Assembly: GCF_000203975.2 (NCBI RefSeq)
Contig: NZ_AFCF02000001.1
Location: forward strand, 813,783 to 877,782
DNA length: 64,000 nt
Origin: Leisingera sp. ANG1
GTDB taxonomy: Bacteria > Pseudomonadota > Alphaproteobacteria > Rhodobacterales > Rhodobacteraceae
Direction of reading: 5' to 3'
Of this stretch, positions 58,648-64,000 are shown piece by piece. Each line of letters starts with the position of its first letter. Positions within the stretch are counted from its first letter, which is position 1. A program made the position numbers and the translations under genes. The notes under the pieces were generated by a model. It did not search any database. It was not told the DNA's origin and saw nothing but the letters and a program-made list of their open reading frames with translations.

Positions 58648-59133
58648 ATGTTTTTTGCCAAACAGCCCTCCGACCTGCTGACGATTGACCAAATCAGCCG
58701 GATTTCCGGTCTCGACTTCATGCAGAGTATCCTGGACGGCCGCCTGCCCGGCCCGCCGATCGCCGAAACGCTGGGCTATCATCTGCACAGTGTCGAGGAC
58801 GGCCAGGTGGTGTTCCGCGGCACGCCGGAATTTCACGTCTGCAATCCGATGGGAACCGTGCATGGCGGCTGGTACGGTACGCTTCTGGACAGCGCCATGG
58901 CCTGCGCGGTGATGACCAAGGTGCCGCTTGGCGCCGTTTACACAACGCTGGAATACAAGATCAACATCCTGCGGCCGATCCCGTTGGGCACCACCATCGA
59001 CTGCACCGGCAGCATCGACCATGTGGGCCGCTCGACCGGTGTGGCCCATGGCGAGATCCGCGGGCTGGCGGACGGCAAGCTCTACGCCACCGGCTCCACC
59101 ACCTGCATTGTGATGCAAATCGCGCCGCAGTAA
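58648..59133 (+). CDS. PaaI-type hot-dog thioesterase
   Basis: A 161-aa hot-dog protein. NPMGTVHGGWYGTLLDSAMACAVMT holds the HGG motif and the active-site Asp, followed by TTLEYKINILRPI. It belongs to the PaaI acyl-CoA thioesterase group, as do the two proteins at 5.3-6.2 kb. The substrate is unknown. It lies 63 bases after metF on the same strand, but with no obvious functional link. The ATG at 58648 is the first with a family-like N-terminus. Confidence 0.87.
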   Translation: MFFAKQPSDLLTIDQISRISGLDFMQSILDGRLPGPPIAETLGYHLHSVEDGQVVFRGTPEFHVCNPMGTVHGGWYGTLLDSAMACAVMTKVPLGAVYTTLEYKINILRPIPLGTTIDCTGSIDHVGRSTGVAHGEIRGLADGKLYATGSTTCIVMQIAPQ

Positions 59134-59220
59134 CCAATGCGGTGCAGCCTGCAGCCTTGCCTGCTGCGGATTCCCACCTAAGTATCTGCAAGCAGATTAG
59201 AAACCGCAGAAAGGCTGGCC

Positions 59221-59739
59221 ATGCCGCCAAACAGCCTCGCCCGTGCCGCGACCGCCCGCATTCAGGTTCTGGCACCCGCTAAGGAGCTTGATTTCCTCGA
59301 CACGCAATCGCTGGTTTTGCCGGTTCAAGTCACCCCGCTGGAGGCCTGGAACATCATGCAGGAGCGGCCCCTGCCCGGCATGAAGCTGGCCTTCTGGCTG
59401 CGCGACACGATATCCGCGTGCTTTGGCGTCAGACGGACCGGCGGCTTTTCGGGAAGACGGCACACCAATACGGCGGTCGGGGACAAGCTGGACTTTTTTC
59501 TGGTCGAAGCGGTGTCAGACCGCATTCTGACCCTCACCGTGCGGGACCGGCATCTGGACGTCATGACCTGCGTTTCCAGCAATAGCGGCGTGCTGAGCAT
59601 CACCTCATCTGTGAAGACACACAACCTGTTCGGCCGCATTTATATGCTGCCGGTCGGGCCGGCTCACAAGCTAATCGTGAAATCGTCCCTGAAACGCCTG
59701 CAAATAGAGCTGGAGCAGCGCAGGACTGGCGGCAGGTAG
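59221..59739 (+). CDS. DUF2867 family protein
   Basis: A 172-aa protein. LDFLDTQSLVLPVQVTPLEAWNIM, LRDTISACFGVRRTGGFSG and the later VSSNSGVLSITSSVKTHNLFGRIYMLPVGPAHKLIV fit DUF2867, a family of unknown function often found at the end of NAD(P)-binding oxidoreductases and also alone, as here. No signal peptide or membrane helix is visible. It runs convergently with the DUF2235 gene. Confidence 0.82.
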   Translation: MPPNSLARAATARIQVLAPAKELDFLDTQSLVLPVQVTPLEAWNIMQERPLPGMKLAFWLRDTISACFGVRRTGGFSGRRHTNTAVGDKLDFFLVEAVSDRILTLTVRDRHLDVMTCVSSNSGVLSITSSVKTHNLFGRIYMLPVGPAHKLIVKSSLKRLQIELEQRRTGGR

Positions 59740-59833
59740 CCTGCCGGCTTCAGCTCCGCGGCACCCGAATTCAGGCATGGCCGGCTGCCCCCCGCGGCTC
59801 ACGCCTCGGGAAAGCATTTGCGCCATTTCAGCT

Positions 59834-60907
59834 TTATGTCTTGGAAAACATCGCCATCCAGCCGCCGGCAGCGGCGTCCTGCCTGCCCGCATCTACGCTG
59901 CTGTGCAGCCGTTCGCTGGCATCCAGTCCAACCCGTCGGCGGCTGCGCAACAGGAAGATCTTGGCCCAGCCCTGCCAGGTGCCAACCGAAGGCGCCTTGG
60001 GATCGACCGGAAAGCGCATGCGCCAGTCGCTCGGCAGCGGCAGGCCGCGTTCCTCAGCCTTCTCCAGCATCCAGATCAAGGAAACATTGGCCAGCGGCCG
60101 CGCGTCCTCGAACCCGCCAAGCTGGCCACCCACGTCGCCATGCGCGCCGCGGAACCAGACCTGTTCGACATGGCCGCTCCAGCCCTTGGGGCAGTCCCAC
60201 AGCACGGGTTTGAACACATCGCGTGTCTCATCCAGCGCCAGCGCGTGATAGCCAGTTTTAATATGCGGACCCAGGGTGTGATTGTGGAAGTTATGCTGCC
60301 GTTCCGCCCAGCGCCACAGCAACGGCAGGCGCAGGCCCAGCGCCTTGACGGTATCCCAGACGCCGACCATCTCAATCTCGACCTCATCGTGGCAATGGGC
60401 CGCGGTGAAGGCAGCGCCGGTCTTGGAGCGCCCGTTCAGCCGGTAGTGCCGGTACGCGGTGCGGATATGGCGGACGGTGGCATGTTCGGGCTTCAGCAAT
60501 CCGATCCGGTCGATCACGCCCGCCAGCGAACGCACCGCATAGGCACCGCGGGAGTAGCCGAACAAGTAGATCTTGTCGCCGGGACGGTAGCGGGAGGCGA
60601 GGTAGCCGTAGGCGCGGCGGATCTGCCGGTTGATGCCGCGCCCCATCATCACGTCCGGAGCGCTGCCCCAGCCTTTCCACTGCACACCGGATTCGTAAAA
60701 GACCGACACCTGGCCGCCCATTTCCCGGCACAGGCGGTAAAGCTGGCCTGGATGGGTTTCATGGCCCCGTTCCAGCGTCGACATGGTGCCGTCGAGAATA
60801 ATCACATGGGCCTGGGGGCCGCGCAGCTTGGTTTCGCCGGAATGCTCCGAGCGCAGCGGCCGTCCAAGCCACCCTAAAACCCTTCTACTCAGCTGCCTCA
60901 GAAACAT
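59834..60907 (-). CDS. DUF2235 alpha/beta hydrolase
   Basis: A 357-aa protein of the DUF2235 group, related to Tle1-type phospholipases. The nucleophile elbow is LFGYSRGAY (Ser119), preceded by IILDGTMST (oxyanion/first strand) and followed by GVWDTVKALG and WFRGAHGDVGG, which are family landmarks. A phospholipase or other lipase role is inferred. It overlaps the stop of the molybdoenzyme gene upstream by 23 bases, so the two are co-translated. No secretion genes are nearby. Confidence 0.88.
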   Translation of the reverse strand: MFLRQLSRRVLGWLGRPLRSEHSGETKLRGPQAHVIILDGTMSTLERGHETHPGQLYRLCREMGGQVSVFYESGVQWKGWGSAPDVMMGRGINRQIRRAYGYLASRYRPGDKIYLFGYSRGAYAVRSLAGVIDRIGLLKPEHATVRHIRTAYRHYRLNGRSKTGAAFTAAHCHDEVEIEMVGVWDTVKALGLRLPLLWRWAERQHNFHNHTLGPHIKTGYHALALDETRDVFKPVLWDCPKGWSGHVEQVWFRGAHGDVGGQLGGFEDARPLANVSLIWMLEKAEERGLPLPSDWRMRFPVDPKAPSVGTWQGWAKIFLLRSRRRVGLDASERLHSSVDAGRQDAAAGGWMAMFSKT

Positions 60908-63182
60908 CTCTAAGCACTTCCCAAATCCTCAGCGGGGTGAACGGCATGTCCACTTGCCGCACGCCGCGGTCCCAGACCGCGTCCTGCACCGCGTTTGCAA
61001 CCGCTGCCAGCGCACCGACGGTGCCCGCCTCGCCGCAGCCCTTCATCCCCATCGGGTTCTGTGTCGAAGGCACCGGCTCGGAGGTGAATCCAATCATGGG
61101 GACGCCGCTGGCCCGCGGCAAGGCATAGTCCATGAACGAAGCCGTGAGCAGCTGCCCGTCCTCATCGTAGACAACCCGCTCCAGCATGGCCTGTCCCAGC
61201 CCCTGCGCCACCCCGCCATGCACTTGGCCTTCGGCCAGCATCGGGTTGATCAGATTACCGAAATCGTCAACTACAGTGTAGCGCTCCACGTCGGCTTGCC
61301 CAGTCTCCGGATCGATAACAATTTCGGCAATATGTGCGCCGTTCGGAAACGAGCGTCCCGGCAGCCGGGCCCGCGCCGCGTGACGCTGCAGATCGGTGCG
61401 GCCTTGCGCGCGGGCCATCTCTGCCGCTTCCAGCATGGTGGGGGTCAAATTGGAGCCGGGCGCCCGGAAGGTATCGCCGTCAAACTCCACGGCATCCTCT
61501 TCCACGCCCATTTCTTCCGCCAGGAAGGAGATAAAGGCGGCAATCATCGTCTCCACGGCTGCCAGTGTCGCGTTGGCCTGGGTGGTGACAGAGCGTGAGC
61601 CGCCGGTGCCGCCGCCCTGCGCGATGCGGTCACTGTCGCCTTGGATCACTTGGATCATTTCCGCCGGAATTCCGCTCTGGTCGGCAAGGAACTGGGCATA
61701 GACGGTCTCATGCCCCTGGCCGTTGCTTTGCGTGCCGACATAGATGTTCACCCGGCCATCCTCCAGAAACTCCACTTCCGCGCCTTCTGAAGGATCGCCC
61801 AAAATGCTTTCGATATAGTAACAGACCCCGACGCCCCGGTACTTGCCGCGTTTACCATTTTCGGCGCGGCGGGCGGCGAATCCCTTCAGGTCCGCCTCCT
61901 TGGCGGCGCGGGTCAGCACTTTGTCGAAATCACCCACGTCATAGGTCTCCCCGGTCACGGTGCCATAAGGAAACGCCGCAGGCTTGATGAAGTTCCGCCG
62001 CCGCAGCTCCAGCGGATCAACTCCCAGTTCGCGCGCGGCGCGGTCCATCACCCGTTCCAGCACATAGATCGCCTCAGGCCGCCCGGCGCCGCGGTAGGCG
62101 TCCACCTGAGTGGTGTTGGTATAGATACCCTCCACCTGCAGCCAGGCGGTCTGGATGTCATAGACACCCGCCAGCACCCGGCTGAACAGCTGGGTCTGGA
62201 TCGGCTGCCCGAAATGGGCGTTGTAAGCGCCAAGATTGCAGCGGGTCGACACCCTGTAGGCGGTGATCTTCAGATCCTCGTCAAAAGCCAGCTCAGCCAG
62301 CGAGGTCAGATCGCGGCCTCCGTTGTCGCTCAGCATGGCCTCAGACCGGTCTGACATCCAGAACACCGGGCGGCTCAGCACCGTGGCGGCGTGGGCCACT
62401 GCGAAGTATTCGGGGTAGGCAAAGGCCTTCATCCCGAAACCGCCGCCGACATCCGGCGTGGTGACTTTGATGTCATCCTCATTGAGCCCCAGCTTGGAAG
62501 CCAGCTGGGACTTCATGCCCCAAACCCCCTGACCGCCAAAGGTGAAATGCAGCCGCCCCTGCTGCCATTCGGCAAAGCAGCCGCGCGGCTCCATGGTGCT
62601 GACCATGATCCGGTTGTCCTCGACCTGGAGGGCAACGGTATGGGCGGCAGTGCGGAAGGCCTCTGCCGTGGCCGCCTCATCCCCCATGCCCCAGTCAAAG
62701 GCCTTGTTGTCCGGCACGCTGCCGTGCAGGGCCTCGCCGCCTGGGTGAAGGTCCAGCTTGACCGGCAGGTCGCCGATCTCCAGTTCGATCAGTTCACCCG
62801 CATCACGGGCCTGGTCCAGCGTTTCAGCCACGACAACGGCCACCGGCTCCCCGACATAGCGGACCTTGTTGCGGGCCAGCATCGGGCGTTCCGGCGAGGC
62901 GCCGTCCGTGCCATCCCGGTTTTTCACCGTGGTGCCATCCATTGAGACGTTGATGCCAGCAGCCTCAAGGTCCGCCAGGGTGATCACCGCATGGACGCCT
63001 TCGGCCTCCAGCGCATCTTCCGTGTGCAGCGCCGTGATCACCCCATGCGCCACCGGGCTGCGCAGCACCCAGGCGCGCAAGGCATCTGCCGGGGCGGCAT
63101 CTTCGACGTAGTTGCCCTGCCCGGTCAGGAACCTTACATCCTCGACCCGTTTTACCGGCTGGCTTTTCCCGAATTTGTCCAT
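60885..63182 (-). CDS. Form II CoxL-type molybdopterin-binding subunit (xanthine dehydrogenase family)
   Basis: A 765-aa large subunit of a molybdenum hydroxylase. The diagnostic active-site loop reads AYRGAGR, the form II type (true CO dehydrogenases have AYRCSFR). GGGFGMKAF, GGTGGSRSVT and GCGEAGTVGALAA, with the catalytic Glu, line the cofactor. No FAD-binding (CoxM) or iron-sulfur (CoxS) gene is adjacent in the window, so partners must be elsewhere or the protein acts alone. It overlaps the DUF2235 gene at its end. The substrate is unknown. Confidence 0.9.
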   Translation of the reverse strand: MDKFGKSQPVKRVEDVRFLTGQGNYVEDAAPADALRAWVLRSPVAHGVITALHTEDALEAEGVHAVITLADLEAAGINVSMDGTTVKNRDGTDGASPERPMLARNKVRYVGEPVAVVVAETLDQARDAGELIELEIGDLPVKLDLHPGGEALHGSVPDNKAFDWGMGDEAATAEAFRTAAHTVALQVEDNRIMVSTMEPRGCFAEWQQGRLHFTFGGQGVWGMKSQLASKLGLNEDDIKVTTPDVGGGFGMKAFAYPEYFAVAHAATVLSRPVFWMSDRSEAMLSDNGGRDLTSLAELAFDEDLKITAYRVSTRCNLGAYNAHFGQPIQTQLFSRVLAGVYDIQTAWLQVEGIYTNTTQVDAYRGAGRPEAIYVLERVMDRAARELGVDPLELRRRNFIKPAAFPYGTVTGETYDVGDFDKVLTRAAKEADLKGFAARRAENGKRGKYRGVGVCYYIESILGDPSEGAEVEFLEDGRVNIYVGTQSNGQGHETVYAQFLADQSGIPAEMIQVIQGDSDRIAQGGGTGGSRSVTTQANATLAAVETMIAAFISFLAEEMGVEEDAVEFDGDTFRAPGSNLTPTMLEAAEMARAQGRTDLQRHAARARLPGRSFPNGAHIAEIVIDPETGQADVERYTVVDDFGNLINPMLAEGQVHGGVAQGLGQAMLERVVYDEDGQLLTASFMDYALPRASGVPMIGFTSEPVPSTQNPMGMKGCGEAGTVGALAAVANAVQDAVWDRGVRQVDMPFTPLRIWEVLRDVSEAAE

Positions 63183-63230
63183 GCTCGCCCCCTGTCCGCG
63201 CTGACTGGCTGTCCGGGGGCGAGAGTACCC

Positions 63231-64000
63231 TTAGCTGGCCGGTTGTCCAGCCAGCTCAATCACCGTCGCCACGTCACTGAGGCCATAGCCGTTGAACTGC
63301 GTGCTCATGGCAGAGGAATAGGCGCCTAGCCCCGGAAACAGGACATAGTCGCCGGTGGCGGCATCACAGGGCAGCGGCAGCCCGTCCGGCAGCCTGTCCA
63401 GACTATCGCAGGTGGGGCCGAACACCACCCGCGGCTTGCGCTCGCCCCCGCGATGCTTACCGTCAATACCGACGACCTCTACCCGGCCCGGCAGACCCAT
63501 GTCGCGGATATCAACCAGCCCGCCGTAGATGCCATCGTTGAGAAAGACCACCTCGCCTGCTTTGCGCATTCCCTTGATGCGGGCGGCCAGGGTGAAACTT
63601 TCGGAGACCATGGCGCGCCCGGGCTCACAGATCAGCTTCGGCTTGTCTGCGCCAAAAGCTTGATCTGCCGCATTGCCGATGGCGGCAAAGACCTTCTCCA
63701 GATCCGGTGCCACGCCGTCGCGGTTGGCGGCAAAGCCGCCGCCAACGTTCAGGCGGGTGATGTGCACGCCTGCTTCGTCAATGATCCGCTTGGCGGCATG
63801 GACATATTCGACCCAGGCGCTTTCATCCTCGCATTGGGTGCCGGGGTGGAAACACAGCGCAGGAGTCCAGCCGCGGGCGGCCACCTGCTTCAGCAGTTCG
63901 ACGGCCTCCTCGGGGGCAGCACCGAACTTGCTGCCAAAATCATAGGCCGCGCCTGCAACCGGCAGCGCGAAACGCACAGCGATTTCGCAGGAGCGCGGCA
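63231..64000 (-). CDS. Type III PLP decarboxylase (ornithine/lysine), N-terminus cut by window edge
   Basis: The last 255 residues of an alanine-racemase-fold decarboxylase that makes putrescine or cadaverine. VPRLNVGGGFA-like RLNVGGGFA (glycine loop), CEPGRAMVSES (phosphate binding), FGPTCDSLDRL (active-site Cys and Asp at the dimer interface) and FPGLGAYSSAMSTQFNGYG are the family signatures. The frame is open to base 64000, so the start lies outside the window; the GTG at 63977 is not the start. It ends 48 bases before the molybdoenzyme start. Confidence 0.93.
   Translation of the reverse strand, partial: PRSCEIAVRFALPVAGAAYDFGSKFGAAPEEAVELLKQVAARGWTPALCFHPGTQCEDESAWVEYVHAAKRIIDEAGVHITRLNVGGGFAANRDGVAPDLEKVFAAIGNAADQAFGADKPKLICEPGRAMVSESFTLAARIKGMRKAGEVVFLNDGIYGGLVDIRDMGLPGRVEVVGIDGKHRGGERKPRVVFGPTCDSLDRLPDGLPLPCDAATGDYVLFPGLGAYSSAMSTQFNGYGLSDVATVIELAGQPAS

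Noticed and set aside
1-64000. CRISPR array, insertion sequence or prophage
   Set aside because: No regularly spaced direct repeats, transposase, integrase or phage structural genes were found in either strand.

Overview
The window is high-GC (roughly 64%) chromosomal DNA that reads as an alphaproteobacterium of the Rhodobacteraceae, most likely the Roseobacter group (Leisingera, Phaeobacter or Ruegeria-like). The pointers are family-level gene content: paired MerR regulators next to beta-oxidation genes, an Lrp-controlled PutA without its own DNA-binding domain, a Hint-domain protein, a form II CoxL homologue and many small conserved membrane proteins. This placement is inferred from the sequence read by eye; no database was consulted. 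The region looks like core or near-core chromosome: genes are tightly packed, there is no insertion sequence, prophage or CRISPR array, and only one short gene near 53.7-54.1 kb has clearly different base composition.

Layout. 0-6.2 kb: DUF1992 gene (cut by the edge), a secreted 5'-nucleotidase, the overlapping DUF952-pyrD-arsC-like operon, then a leftward operon of two hot-dog thioesterases and a MATE exporter. 6.3-15.6 kb: two MerR regulators followed by a fatty-acid degradation cluster (two acyl-CoA dehydrogenases, a small ribbon-helix-helix-like protein, a glutathione transferase, thiolase, cupin and a FadJ-type bifunctional enzyme). 15.6-23.4 kb: Hint-domain protein, sulfotransferase, DMT transporter, acyl-CoA synthetase, a membrane-anchored protein resembling an inactive M48 peptidase, a methyltransferase and a SPOR protein. 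23.5-27.2 kb: leftward nucleoside salvage operon cdd-deoA-deoB followed by upp, with matching inverted repeats in front of cdd and upp. 27.3-35 kb: a VOC-bicupin fusion, malic enzyme, a GFA protein, propionyl-CoA synthetase and an amidase. 35.3-40.9 kb: NAD kinase, glyA, a TetR-PspA-YiaAB stress module with four near-identical operators, and an esterase. 41-46.2 kb: hydroxylase and class II aldolase opposite a LysR regulator, then queC-queD-queE-queF behind a preQ1-I riboswitch. 46.4-54.5 kb: a GNAT-like protein facing an XRE/PAS-like regulator, tRNA-Leu(UAA), a TPR protein, the lrp-putA pair, a rhomboid protease, a low-GC secreted orphan and a second GFA protein. 54.6-64 kb: inositol monophosphatase, an MDR oxidoreductase, the metR-metF pair, a thioesterase, DUF2867, a DUF2235 hydrolase, an orphan form II CoxL-type molybdoenzyme subunit and a type III ornithine/lysine decarboxylase cut by the edge.

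How the parts work together. Several blocks feed acyl-CoA and central carbon: the beta-oxidation cluster and acyl-CoA synthetase yield acetyl-CoA and propionyl-CoA, PrpE activates propionate, MaeB converts malate to pyruvate, and PutA feeds glutamate. Nucleoside salvage (cdd, deoA, deoB, upp, 5'-nucleotidase), one-carbon metabolism (glyA, metF) and queuosine synthesis form complete local modules. The least explained signals are non-coding: a composite multi-hairpin element present twice, an AAATACTC-containing repeat present three times, and several perfect palindromes in promoter positions.
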